This document shows, in pieces, positions 19,801-28,675 of a stretch of DNA of 34,652 nucleotides (the first letter of the stretch is position 1; the number at the start of each line of letters is the position of its first letter). Made by a program: the position numbers and the translations under genes. This DNA comes from Marinilabiliales bacterium (GTDB lineage: Bacteria; Bacteroidota; Bacteroidia; Bacteroidales; F082), in contig PKTD01000205.1 in the NCBI GenBank assembly GCA_002869315.1, positions 1-34,652 of the forward strand, in the 5' to 3' direction. Under the pieces are notes generated by a model. That model had not been told where the DNA came from. It worked only from the letters and a program-made list of their open reading frames with translations, and ran no database searches.

Positions 19801-20520
19801 CAATCTGCCAACGGTAGTATTACCCATTCCTGTATTCCATGGAACCCATGTTTCTCCGGCATCAGTACTTTTAAATACTCCCATTCCAGGAGCATCACCA
19901 GCATCACGGTCGCCTGTACCCATATAAATTAATGATGTATTAACATAATCAACTGCAATGGAAGAAACTCCCAAAGTTGGTAAATTATCAGTATGGCTCA
20001 CCCATGTATTTCCGCCATCCTGACTTATCCAGAATCCACCAGCAGGTGCTCCAGCATAAATAATATCTGGATTAACAGGGTCGAAGGCTAAAGCATTTAC
20101 CCTTCCATTTCCATTTGGCTGACCAGTACCAGAATTACCTGGTTTTTCTATTGGGCCCAGATTTATCCAATCGCCTTCAAAATCATTATCTCTGTTTGCA
20201 TAAGATTGCTTAAATTTTTGAAACTCATCAAAAACCTCCGATCCCATTCTTCTGGTGCCATCGTCATTTAATCGTGATCGCCAGTGGTATTCCCACCTTT
20301 TAAATGGTTTATATCCACATCCTCTTGTAATTTCTCTTCCTTCCCAATATTGGTTGAAGGCATCCACGGTTTCGTAAAAATTAGCAGAAGGATCCTGCAT
20401 CATTTCTATCCAATAAGGAGTTTCCTTATAATTCTTTTCGGTTTGGGTTGTTTGTGCACTCATTTGCATGCTAACTGAAAACAATATAGCAATAAGTACT
20501 AAAAATAATGATTTTTTCAT
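16882..20520 (-). CDS. Giant secreted protein: sortilin/BNR-like beta-propeller, PKD domains, jelly-roll-like module, T9SS sorting tail
   Basis: Repeated ISQDGGNTW, FKSTDAGETW, YKTIDAGANW, YRSADGGETF, YRSDDAGLNF; WNWTFEGATPSTSTDRNPTNIQYPEEGTFAVTLTV; VNNPDGSKTWDI...LYIDNVEISN; VYPNPARDNITVII...EKLIIQ. Confidence 0.85.
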   Translation of the reverse strand: MKKSLFLVLIAILFSVSMQMSAQTTQTEKNYKETPYWIEMMQDPSANFYETVDAFNQYWEGREITRGCGYKPFKRWEYHWRSRLNDDGTRRMGSEVFDEFQKFKQSYANRDNDFEGDWINLGPIEKPGNSGTGQPNGNGRVNALAFDPVNPDIIYAGAPAGGFWISQDGGNTWVSHTDNLPTLGVSSIAVDYVNTSLIYMGTGDRDAGDAPGMGVFKSTDAGETWVPWNTGMGNTTVGRLLMHPTNNNMIFAATSGGLYKTIDAGANWYQVRTGNIKEVVFKADDPNIVFASGSGNFYRSADGGETFTQITAGIGSASRGVIAVSAADPDVVYFHTTSGSAFGGIYRSDDAGLNFVLKSSTPNIMAWDCNGGSGGQGWYDLDLAADPNNADIIYSGGVNIWYSINGGSSWIMSSHWYGGCGKPAVHADQHVLEFSPTDGKLYVGNDGGVYVSDNGGVSYTELTSGLAISQIYKIGQAKTDVNKVMNGYQDNGSATSLENGFLTVMGGDGMDCTYDHTDDTYAYGEYYNGQSISRIVNNSNQGSISGGIGESGDWVTPFALDVTENETMYVGMQNVWKSTNIRAWNVTWEKITNIGGGNCNVLEQSEANNDIMYVSKYNGNLYRTDDLGSSNPTWVDISDQVPSSGNATDVETNPYDEDVVYITINSKVFKSSDRGLNWDDITLNIPNVSTNTIEFYKNDNEGLYVGTDAGIYYKNATMSEWILFSNNFPVSANITEIEIFIDENNPANDAVKTSTYGRGLWSSPSYYGTPLADFESDETDVPGGCMINFFDKSSGVPHSWNWTFEGATPSTSTDRNPTNIQYPEEGTFAVTLTVTNPAGEDTKTVTSYITVNSAMLPEVDFMTVDSVICSTQSSVFTDLSQGCPVSWQWTFEPATVSFMNGTDANSQNPEVSFSEAGMYTVSLQVTNSAGESELTKDDYVKVGGQNIPYLDGFDAVSLGSSGWEVNNPDGSKTWDIAEVEGASGMTNAAWMNFYDYTNMGNRDQMNSPLLSFVGYDNVLLSFDYAYAQRYNQKDSLIVKVSSDCGETWTRVYANGPDGEGVFETTEPQTSFFTPAITEDWAGSGYGASKPIIDLNQWSGMGNIKVQFESFNQYGNNLYIDNVEISNTLGLYDTDNNTELLVYPNPARDNITVIIKEVDNYKLTISNLQGKQIIEQELTSGQSLIDIANLAKGIYIINIGNSKTSSTEKLIIQ

Positions 20521-20662
20521 GCTTTAATAATTAGTTTCATACTGCTAGACAATCAAATAATAATTCTGGTTGTTTGCAGTTTTCAAAATAAATCTATAAT
20601 CGTATTTTATATCTTTTTCTGCTTTATTAAAGATTATTAAATGCAACTAATTATCACATAAT

Positions 20663-21298
20663 TTATGGAATTTTCATATACTTATGTGCCTGTAGCGACA
20701 CCTTCCATTTAGGATTTTCCATTACGTAATTAATGATTTCCTGAGTCATTTTTTCAGCTTTACTCCACTCCGGCTGTAGAAACAAAAGACAATCATCACT
20801 TACTTTAGCAGCATTTTTTTCAGCCCAATTAAAGTCCTCAGGCGATTCTATAATAACTTTTAATTCACTGGCTCTATCAAACATTGAAGAGTGTGGCGGT
20901 TTATTTTTTTTTGGTGAAACACATATCCAGTCCCATTCCCCATCTAAAACATTTGCCCCTGAGGTTTCGACCATAGTTTTTATTCCCTTCGACTTCAAAC
21001 TTGTAGTTAAATATTCCAAAGGGTATAAAGAGGGTTCTCCTCCGGTAACAACAACCGTTTTTCCATTAGTATTAACAGCATTTTCAATTACAGGGTCGAT
21101 GTTTACTGCAGGCCAGTTTTTGGGATTCCATGAGCGCTTTGTATCGCACCATTTACAACCTACATCACAACCACCAATTCGAATAAAATATGCCGCTGAC
21201 CCCATATTAAAGCCCTCTCCCTGAATAGTATAAAACTCTTCCATTACCGGCAGTTTGCGGCCTCCTTCAAATATTATATCGTTTTTATCGTACTTCAC
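20663..21298 (-). CDS. queE: 7-carboxy-7-deazaguanine synthase (radical SAM, queuosine pathway)
   Basis: MEEFYTIQGEGFNMGSAAYFIRIGGCDVGCKWCDTKRSWNP (CxxxCxxC), VVVTGGEPSLYPL; GTG start overlapping the upstream stop. Confidence 0.92.
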   Translation of the reverse strand: MKYDKNDIIFEGGRKLPVMEEFYTIQGEGFNMGSAAYFIRIGGCDVGCKWCDTKRSWNPKNWPAVNIDPVIENAVNTNGKTVVVTGGEPSLYPLEYLTTSLKSKGIKTMVETSGANVLDGEWDWICVSPKKNKPPHSSMFDRASELKVIIESPEDFNWAEKNAAKVSDDCLLFLQPEWSKAEKMTQEIINYVMENPKWKVSLQAHKYMKIP

Positions 21299-22551
21299 TA
21301 TTGCTTAATAAATTTTTTCTCTATTATTCCTTTTTCATTACTAACGCGAAGAAAATAGGTACCGGACTTAAGATTTTTGGTTTTAATTTTTAAGCGGTAA
21401 TCTTCGTCTTTTCTATCTACAGAATAATCTTTTGTTTTAACTATTCTGCCCATACTATCATAAACAGCAATATTGTAATTTCCGTCTGGGATTTTAGTAA
21501 AAACAATCTTAAGTTTTTTACTGCAAACAACTTGATTAGGATAAATATTGAAATCGAAATTAGCATTTAATCCAGAAACAACTAGAGATGCTCCATTATC
21601 AATCCATTGTGAAGTAGTAAAATTATACATTGTAGTATTAAAAAGAGGATTGCTTTCTGAACTTATAACACCTTTTCCATTGGCAGTATAACATATTCCT
21701 TCCGTTTGTGTTGCTGGTATATTTATCATGTCTATACGACGCTTATTTCCCGAATAAAAATCTTCATCTTCAAAGTCAAACATTAGCCATATAAAGGGTA
21801 TCCAACTGTTATTGGTGTAACCTACGAGAATCAATTCGTTTGTCTTTTTATTTAGGTCAGCACCGGTAATGAGCCCCGCTGTATTAAAGGTATTGACAAG
21901 TTCAGCCACATAATTTCCTTCTACCTTGGGTAGTTTATATAATTTACTTTGGTCGTCACCCCTGTTTTTAGAAAACAAATAGATATAATTTTCGCTTGCG
22001 ATCATTGCCTCGCAATCGAAATTATTGTCTTTTTTCTTTAACTGATTGCCAGCATAATCTTCATAAGTAAAAGAAATTCTGGTGGCCGAAACTTCCGTAT
22101 ATTCTTCAGTATTAATATCTGATTTATCAATTATATATACAGAAAGATCATCTCTGTTTCCATAATTATTTCCAAAATCACCTACATAAATAAAATCCTC
22201 ATCCTGAGCAATATCCTCCCAATCTACATTAGTTGAATTCACTATTCTAACTCTTTGTACAACTTCTCCACTTAGTGTGTCAAGTTTATAAATTACATTA
22301 TCGCCACCACTATCATTGTGAGTCCAGTATCCACCATCCCATAAGATCAAACCCGAAGTTTCTTCAACTTCATCGGGTAATAGAAATCTGAAATTAGGCT
22401 TGTAAACTGTAGGATTATAAGTACAACTACCATCGTTAATATTAGCTTCAGCATCAAAGTTATTTGCCTGAGGGTCTGTACAACCTGACACATCCTGAGC
22501 CTTAAGGCCAGTTGCAAATAATAATATTAATAAAATACTGAGAATTCTCAT
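21298..22551 (-). CDS. Secreted protein with T9SS type A sorting tail; one CTDPxAxNxD...DGSC motif
   Basis: Signal peptide; GCTDPQANNFDAEANINDGSC; SGLILWDGGYWTHNDSGGDNVIYKLD; NIYPNQVVCSKKLKIVF...GTYFLRVSNEKGIIEKKFIKQ. Confidence 0.72.
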   Translation of the reverse strand: MRILSILLILLFATGLKAQDVSGCTDPQANNFDAEANINDGSCTYNPTVYKPNFRFLLPDEVEETSGLILWDGGYWTHNDSGGDNVIYKLDTLSGEVVQRVRIVNSTNVDWEDIAQDEDFIYVGDFGNNYGNRDDLSVYIIDKSDINTEEYTEVSATRISFTYEDYAGNQLKKKDNNFDCEAMIASENYIYLFSKNRGDDQSKLYKLPKVEGNYVAELVNTFNTAGLITGADLNKKTNELILVGYTNNSWIPFIWLMFDFEDEDFYSGNKRRIDMINIPATQTEGICYTANGKGVISSESNPLFNTTMYNFTTSQWIDNGASLVVSGLNANFDFNIYPNQVVCSKKLKIVFTKIPDGNYNIAVYDSMGRIVKTKDYSVDRKDEDYRLKIKTKNLKSGTYFLRVSNEKGIIEKKFIKQ

Positions 22552-22605
22552 GAAGTAATATATTAAACTCCCATGCGATGGCTGAGAGATTTTTTTCTGA
22601 ATAAA

Positions 22606-23499
22606 TTATCCTTTTGGATAAATTTCGTGTTTGGATGCTTCAAATGTGTTTTTAAGAAGCATAGCTATTGTCATTAGTCCAACTCCACCAGGCACAGGAG
22701 TTATATATGAAGCCTTTTTCTTAACCTCCTCAAAATCCACATCTCCAACAATACGATATCCTTTCTCATTATCTGCAGGAATTCTGTGTATTCCAACATC
22801 AATAACAACAGCACCATCTTTAACCATATCTGCTTTTACATATTGGGGCTGTCCGATAGCACAAATTAAAATATCAGCCGACTTTGTTATCTCTTCCATA
22901 TTTTGAGTTCTGCTGTGGCAGATAGTAACTGTGGAATTTCCCGGATTAGTCTTTTTTGACATAAGAATACTTATAGGAGAGCCCACAATATTTGACCTTC
23001 CCAAAACGACACAGTGTTTTCCAGCTGTTTCTATTTTGTATCTATCGAGTAGCTCCATAATTCCTGCAGGTGTTGCAGATATAAATGCTTTTTGTCCGAT
23101 GGCCATTCTTCCAACATTTACAGGATGGAATCCATCAACATCTTTTGAAGGATCAATACTTGAAATAACCTTATCAACATCAATATGATCTGGAAGAGGT
23201 AACTGCACTATAAAGCCATCAACTTCATCGTCTTTGTTCAGAAAATCTATGGTTTGAAGAAGTTCTTCTTCAGTAGTATCGGCAGGAAATTTATATGTGG
23301 AAGAAGTCATCCCAATAAGTCTGGCATTTTTTTCCTTGCTTGCCACATAAGTCTGGCTTGCAGGATCTTCACCAACAATTACTGCTACAAGATGAGGCGC
23401 TTTCTCATCTGCATCAATAATCTTGGCAATTTCTGATTTTAACTCTTCCTTGATTTTTTTGGAAATTAATTTTCCATCGATGATTTTAGCTTCCTTCAT
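22606..23499 (-). CDS. folD: Bifunctional methylenetetrahydrofolate dehydrogenase/cyclohydrolase
   Basis: ASQTYVASKEKNARLIGM, GFIVQLPLPDHID, PSKDVDGFHPVNVGRMAIG, VVLGRSNIVGSPISILM, TPVPGGVGLMTIAMLLKNT. Confidence 0.95.
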   Translation of the reverse strand: MKEAKIIDGKLISKKIKEELKSEIAKIIDADEKAPHLVAVIVGEDPASQTYVASKEKNARLIGMTSSTYKFPADTTEEELLQTIDFLNKDDEVDGFIVQLPLPDHIDVDKVISSIDPSKDVDGFHPVNVGRMAIGQKAFISATPAGIMELLDRYKIETAGKHCVVLGRSNIVGSPISILMSKKTNPGNSTVTICHSRTQNMEEITKSADILICAIGQPQYVKADMVKDGAVVIDVGIHRIPADNEKGYRIVGDVDFEEVKKKASYITPVPGGVGLMTIAMLLKNTFEASKHEIYPKG

Positions 23500-23543
23500 T
23501 TTATTTTTTTTAATTCCCCCGGGTTTAACGCGGGGAAAGATTT

Positions 23544-24878
23544 TTATTTTCTTTTCATGGCATTCATCATGTTTGCCATTTTTCTACCACCACCACCTGT
23601 CATCATTTTCATCATTTTGCTGGTTTCGGCGAATTGTTTTATAAGTCTATTGACTTCCTGTATATTTGAGCCAGCACCATTGGCTATTCTTTTTCTTCGG
23701 GAACCGTTTAGTAATTTCGGGTTCTCTCTTTCTTCAGGAGTCATCGATTGTATTATGGCTTCAATACCTTTAAATGCATCATCTTCAATATCAACATCTT
23801 TAATGGCTTTGCTCATACCTGGAATCATCCCCATAAGGTCTTTCACATTACCCATTTTCTTAATTTGTTGGATTTGTTTCATAAAGTCGTTGAAGTTGAA
23901 TTGGTTTTTTGCAATTTTCTTTTGCATTTTCCTGGCTTCCTCTTCATCGAACTGCTCCTGTGCTTTCTCCACAAGAGTAACGATATCACCCATTCCGAGT
24001 ATCCTGTCGGCCATACGACTTGGATGGAACAGGTCGAGAGCATCCATCTTTTCACCAATACCAACAAATTTTATTGGCTTTTCAACTACCGATCTGATGG
24101 TAAGTGCGGCACCACCACGGGTATCACCATCGAGTTTGGTAAGCACAACTCCGTCAAAATTTAAAAGATCGTTAAAGGCTTTTGCTGTGTTAACTGCATC
24201 CTGACCAGTCATAGCATCAACCACAAACAATATCTCCTGAGGATTTACAGCCTTTTTAACATTGGAAATTTCGCTCATCATCTCCTCATCAATTGCCAAA
24301 CGACCGGCGGTATCAATGATAACTATGTTCTTTCCAAATTCCTTTGCTCTCTTAACTGCATTTTTAGCAATTTCTACTGGATTCTTATTTTCCTCTTCTG
24401 TATATACCTCGGCTCCAACCTGTTCTCCAAGAACCTTCAACTGGTTGATAGCAGCAGGACGATAAACGTCGCCAGCAACAAGCATTACCTGTTGGCCTTT
24501 TTTGCTTTTTAAGTAATTGGCAAGTTTTGCAGAAAAAGTAGTTTTACCAGAACCTTGCAGACCGGCAATAAGAATAACGGCGGGATCTCCTTTAATATTT
24601 ATTCCTACCTGCTCACCACCCATTAGTTGTGCCAGTTCATCATGAACTATCTTCACCATTAAATCTCCAGGTTTGATAGCATTTAAAACTCCCTGACCAA
24701 GGGCTTGTTCTTTTACTTGTGCGGTAAAATCCTTGGCAATTTTATAACTTACGTCAGCCTCAATTAATGCCTTTCGAATTTCTTTAATCGATTCGGCAAC
24801 ATTGATTTCCGTAATACTTCCCTGTCCTTTTAGTATTTTAAATGACCTATCCAGTCTGTCGCTTAAACCTTCAAACAT
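23544..24878 (-). CDS. ffh: Signal recognition particle protein (SRP54)
   Basis: MFEGLSDRLDRSFKILKGQG, GLQGSGKTTFSAKLA, DTAGRL, TKLDGDTRGGAAL, M-domain GMIPGMSK. ATG at 24878 preferred over the track's TTG at 24902; TACTTTTG box lies just upstream. Confidence 0.95.
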   Translation of the reverse strand: MFEGLSDRLDRSFKILKGQGSITEINVAESIKEIRKALIEADVSYKIAKDFTAQVKEQALGQGVLNAIKPGDLMVKIVHDELAQLMGGEQVGINIKGDPAVILIAGLQGSGKTTFSAKLANYLKSKKGQQVMLVAGDVYRPAAINQLKVLGEQVGAEVYTEEENKNPVEIAKNAVKRAKEFGKNIVIIDTAGRLAIDEEMMSEISNVKKAVNPQEILFVVDAMTGQDAVNTAKAFNDLLNFDGVVLTKLDGDTRGGAALTIRSVVEKPIKFVGIGEKMDALDLFHPSRMADRILGMGDIVTLVEKAQEQFDEEEARKMQKKIAKNQFNFNDFMKQIQQIKKMGNVKDLMGMIPGMSKAIKDVDIEDDAFKGIEAIIQSMTPEERENPKLLNGSRRKRIANGAGSNIQEVNRLIKQFAETSKMMKMMTGGGGRKMANMMNAMKRK

Positions 24879-25043
24879 ATTATCTGATTTTTTAGGCTGC
24901 AAAAGTATAAAAAAAAGGCTTATCCTATTATCACTATTTTAATGCTAAAACCTTGCTAAATTTTGTTATTGAGCGAACAATTTTTACTCGATAAATTATT
25001 TACTGTTTTTCCATACTTTTACATTTTCAATTATCACATAAAA

Positions 25044-26495
25044 ATGGACAGTAATCACATAAATAATTTGTTTCTCAGGAGCGCTCTTACTGAAGAGAAC
25101 CCTTTTATGTCCATTACTGATGTATTAGCCTGGATAGAGGATAGAAAGAAAGCTGTTTTTGTTAATATTGAAAAAATAAAATTTGCTGATTTAAAAGAAT
25201 GGAAACTCGACCAACACAAAGGAAATTTACATCACAACAGCGGGCGTTTTTTCAGCATAGAAGGTATAGAAGTAAATACTAATGCAGGTGAAGTAAAACA
25301 TTGGTGCCAGCCAATAATTAAACAGCCCGAAATTGGTTTACTGGGGATTCTCACTAAAGAAATTGATGGTATTTTGTATTTTCTGCTCCAGGCCAAAATT
25401 GAACCTGGCAATATTAATTTTGTTCAACTTGCTCCGACCCTACAGGCTACGGAAAGTAATTTCAAGCAGGTTCATAAAGGAAATAAACCCGAGTTTCTGG
25501 AGTATTTTATTAATCCTGATCAGGATGCGGTTATGTTAAATCAACTGCAAAGTGAACAAGGTGCAAGATTCTTAAAAAAGCGAAACCGAAATATAATTGT
25601 TTATACTAAAGATAAAATTAAGGAAAGAGACGACTTTATTTGGCTGACTTTAGGTCAGATAAAAAAGTTGATGGCACACGATAACCTGGTAAATATGGAT
25701 ACTCGTACAGTGATTTCGGGTATACCATATGGAAGATACAATTCAGATCAACTTGCACTTTTTGAGACTTATAATGTAAAGAACAATGAAAACACATTTA
25801 GTTACGACCTATTAAGGTCTTCCCTTGATTACGACTCGGCCTTACATTCTTATGATGAAATTATAGGTTGGTTTACTTCATTAAAAACAAAATATGAACT
25901 GGAAGTAAAGCAAAAATCATTGTTTGACCTAAAATACTGGGATATTGGAGAATGGGAAATAAGTAACAAAAACAATAAGTATTTTAAAATTTTTGTAGCC
26001 AATATAAACATAGAAAACCGAGAGGTTAGGAGTTGGCAGCAACCATTGATAAAACCAGTTGATGATGGCATAATAGCCTTTATTATCAAAAAGATAAATG
26101 GTATTATGCATCTATTAGTTCAGGCTAAATTGGAATGCGGGAATTATGATGTACTTGAAATGGCACCAAGTGTTCAATGTATTACCGACAGTTATGATGC
26201 ATCAGAAGGTTTACCATTTTTGAATTATGTTTTAAATGCAAGTCCCGAACAAATAAAACTCGACACATTACAATCGGAAGAAGGTGGAAGATTTTATCAG
26301 GAACAAAACAGAAATATGATTATTCAGGCTAATGAAGACTTTCCAAAAGAAATACCAGAAAACTACATATGGATGACTATCAGCCAGTTAAATATGTTTT
26401 TAAAGTTTAATAATTATTTGAATATACAGTCGAGGAGTTTGTTGGCTGCTGTTGATTTTTTACAGAAATTTGAATTCATTTCGGGAGATTTATGA
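25044..26495 (+). CDS. NDP-hexose 2,3-dehydratase family (EvaA-like), two homologous halves
   Basis: Repeat 1 VKHWCQPIIKQPEIGLLGILTKEIDGILYFLLQAKIEPGNINFVQLAPTLQAT and repeat 2 VRSWQQPLIKPVDDGIIAFIIKKINGIMHLLVQAKLECGNYDVLEMAPSVQCI. ATG at 25044 preferred over TTG 24963. Confidence 0.82.
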   Translation: MDSNHINNLFLRSALTEENPFMSITDVLAWIEDRKKAVFVNIEKIKFADLKEWKLDQHKGNLHHNSGRFFSIEGIEVNTNAGEVKHWCQPIIKQPEIGLLGILTKEIDGILYFLLQAKIEPGNINFVQLAPTLQATESNFKQVHKGNKPEFLEYFINPDQDAVMLNQLQSEQGARFLKKRNRNIIVYTKDKIKERDDFIWLTLGQIKKLMAHDNLVNMDTRTVISGIPYGRYNSDQLALFETYNVKNNENTFSYDLLRSSLDYDSALHSYDEIIGWFTSLKTKYELEVKQKSLFDLKYWDIGEWEISNKNNKYFKIFVANINIENREVRSWQQPLIKPVDDGIIAFIIKKINGIMHLLVQAKLECGNYDVLEMAPSVQCITDSYDASEGLPFLNYVLNASPEQIKLDTLQSEEGGRFYQEQNRNMIIQANEDFPKEIPENYIWMTISQLNMFLKFNNYLNIQSRSLLAAVDFLQKFEFISGDL

Positions 26496-27637
26496 AAATA
26501 CTATTAAATAAACCATATATAACTTCAAAGGAAGAGAAATACATTGTTGAGGCATTGCATTCAGCAAGGCATTCTGGAAATAATGCCTTTGGTAAAAAAG
26601 CCATTGATCACTTGAAAGGCAAATATGGTTTCAGCGAAATTTTTCTCACACCCTCTTGCACATCGGCAATGGAAATGGGAGCCTTACTGGCAAATATCAG
26701 CCCCGGCGATGAGGTAATATTACCTTCCTATACTTTCAGTTCAACAGTAAATGCAATAGTAATTTTTGGTGGTAAACCGGTTTTTTGTGAGATAGATTCT
26801 GAAACCTTAAATATTGATGTTACAAAAATAGAGGAACTTATAACATCCAAAACTAAAATGATACTTCCCATCGACTATGCTGGCATTTCCTGTGAAATAG
26901 ATGCTATTATGGACATTGCAAACAAACACAATTTAATTGTGATGCAGGATTGTGCCCAGAGTTTTGGTGGATTTTTCAAAGGCAAACCCAATGGTAGCAT
27001 CCCACATCTAGCTGCATTTAGTTTCCATGAAACAAAAAATATGAATGCAGGAGGAGAAGGTGGCGGATTAGTTGTAAATATGCCTGAGCAGATCCAAAGA
27101 GCATATTTTATGCAGGAAAAAGGTACCGACAGACGATTGGTTTTGGATGGCGTAAAAAGTAAATATTCCTGGGTTGAAAAGGGTAGTTCATATTTGCTTT
27201 CAGATATTTTGGCCGCCGGATTGCTTGGTCAACTTGAATGCGAGGATGATATTTTAGCAAAGAGAAAGCAAGTAACGGAAGTGTATTATGATGTTTTCAC
27301 AGATTATAAAAATGCAGGAAAACTAAATATTTATATCCCACAAAAGCATATACAAACAAACCATCACGCTTTTTGGGTTGTTTTTGATACCTCAGAAAAC
27401 AGAACTAAGTTTATGTCCCGATTGCGGGAAATTGATATCCATGTTTATATCGGCTACCTGCCACTTCACTCATCCCCCATGGGAATAAAATTTGGGTATA
27501 AAGCTGAGGACCTTCACATTACAGAAAGTATTGCATCAAGAGTCGTACGCTTGCCATTTTATGCAGGCATGGCAGATGAAGGACTTGAATATACAAAAGT
27601 AAATATGCAAAAGGTATTAAAAGAAATTTATGGCTAG
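26492..27637 (+). CDS. DegT/DnrJ/EryC1 family aminotransferase, WecE/RffA-like
   Basis: NKPYITSKEEKYI, LTPSCTSAMEMGALLANISPGDEVILPSYTFSSTVNAIV, catalytic lysine motif FSFHETKNMNAGGEGG; ATGA overlap with the upstream gene. Confidence 0.88.
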   Translation: MKILLNKPYITSKEEKYIVEALHSARHSGNNAFGKKAIDHLKGKYGFSEIFLTPSCTSAMEMGALLANISPGDEVILPSYTFSSTVNAIVIFGGKPVFCEIDSETLNIDVTKIEELITSKTKMILPIDYAGISCEIDAIMDIANKHNLIVMQDCAQSFGGFFKGKPNGSIPHLAAFSFHETKNMNAGGEGGGLVVNMPEQIQRAYFMQEKGTDRRLVLDGVKSKYSWVEKGSSYLLSDILAAGLLGQLECEDDILAKRKQVTEVYYDVFTDYKNAGKLNIYIPQKHIQTNHHAFWVVFDTSENRTKFMSRLREIDIHVYIGYLPLHSSPMGIKFGYKAEDLHITESIASRVVRLPFYAGMADEGLEYTKVNMQKVLKEIYG

Positions 27638-28595
27638 TGAAAATAAGATGAAATTTTGCGTTATAGGTTGCGGAAATATTTCCATGAAGTATTTTATCCA
27701 AGCTTTAATTACCTCAAAAAATAGTGATGTTGTTGTTTGTGTTGATCGAACTGAAAAGAAAAAACAACTAATTTATGAACAATTCGGTTTGCCGCTATTA
27801 ACAGACTTCTCAGAAGCATTAGAAAAACACAATTTCGATGCTGTATATATAGCAACTCCCACGGGGCTGCACAAAGATATGGCGCTAATGGCAGCCTCTA
27901 ATGGTAAACACATTTTATGTGAGAAATCCCTTGCTTCAAATCTAAAGGATGCGAGGGAAATGATTATCGCTGCGAAGGAAAATAATATCGCATTGTTTGA
28001 AGGTTTTATGTATCAGTTTCACAATCAGAATGTTTATGTGCAAAAACTTTTAAATCAAGGTCTTATAGGAGATGTTAAGAATGTTAATGCCTGGTTTGGT
28101 TTTCCTAAAAGGGATAAAAATGATTTTAGGTTAAACTTGGCAAAAGGCGGTGGCGGATTGATTGATGCTGGCGCATACCCAATTCATCTGGCAAGAAGCA
28201 TTTTTAGGTCTTACCCAACAAAAGTTTATGCAAATATTGTAGCAGTAAATGATGTGGATATAAGTGGGTCTGTTAGCCTGAGTTTTGGTGAAGATAAAAA
28301 TGCGCTTCTCTCCTACTCCATGGACACATTCTACAAAAACAAATATGAACTCTGGGGTGAAAAAGGAAATATAAGAGTAGAAAGGGCCTTTTCTGTAAGT
28401 CCGGATTATGTGCCAATAATAAACATTGAAACAGAAAAAGGCAAAAGAACATTAACCCTAGAAAGTGATAATCACTTTGTTAAAGAGATAGATTACTTTA
28501 TTGAAAATGCATCATTAAACCAAATGAAAGTAAAGTGGTATGATGAAATGCTCGGCCAAGCTAAACTATTAGAGGATATACGGAAACAAAACTAA
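27630..28595 (+). CDS. Gfo/Idh/MocA-family oxidoreductase, candidate NDP-hexose 3-ketoreductase
   Basis: VIGCGNISMKYF Rossmann motif, AVYIATPTGLHKDMALMAASNGKHILCEKSLA, GGGGLIDAGAYPIHLARSIF; overlaps the 3' end of the aminotransferase gene. Confidence 0.82.
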   Translation: MASENKMKFCVIGCGNISMKYFIQALITSKNSDVVVCVDRTEKKKQLIYEQFGLPLLTDFSEALEKHNFDAVYIATPTGLHKDMALMAASNGKHILCEKSLASNLKDAREMIIAAKENNIALFEGFMYQFHNQNVYVQKLLNQGLIGDVKNVNAWFGFPKRDKNDFRLNLAKGGGGLIDAGAYPIHLARSIFRSYPTKVYANIVAVNDVDISGSVSLSFGEDKNALLSYSMDTFYKNKYELWGEKGNIRVERAFSVSPDYVPIINIETEKGKRTLTLESDNHFVKEIDYFIENASLNQMKVKWYDEMLGQAKLLEDIRKQN

Positions 28596-28675
28596 TTTGT
28601 TGTTAATAAAGCAACAACTGGATACTAACCTATGTCGTTGAAAATTGCAATATTTGCAAAATTAAATTTTGAGGG

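Noticed and set aside
10882-20520. Polymorphic toxin or antiphage locus
   Set aside because: No toxin, nuclease or immunity gene signatures; the heads look like beta-propellers with T9SS tails.
23557-24204. 215-aa plus-strand ORF (and 23748-24164)
   Set aside because: Antisense to ffh; composition reflects the complement of a conserved coding frame.
24963-25043. N-terminal 27 residues of the track ORF for the 2,3-dehydratase
   Set aside because: Begins at a TTG with hydrophobic untypical sequence; ATG 25044 (MDSNHINN) is the more plausible start.
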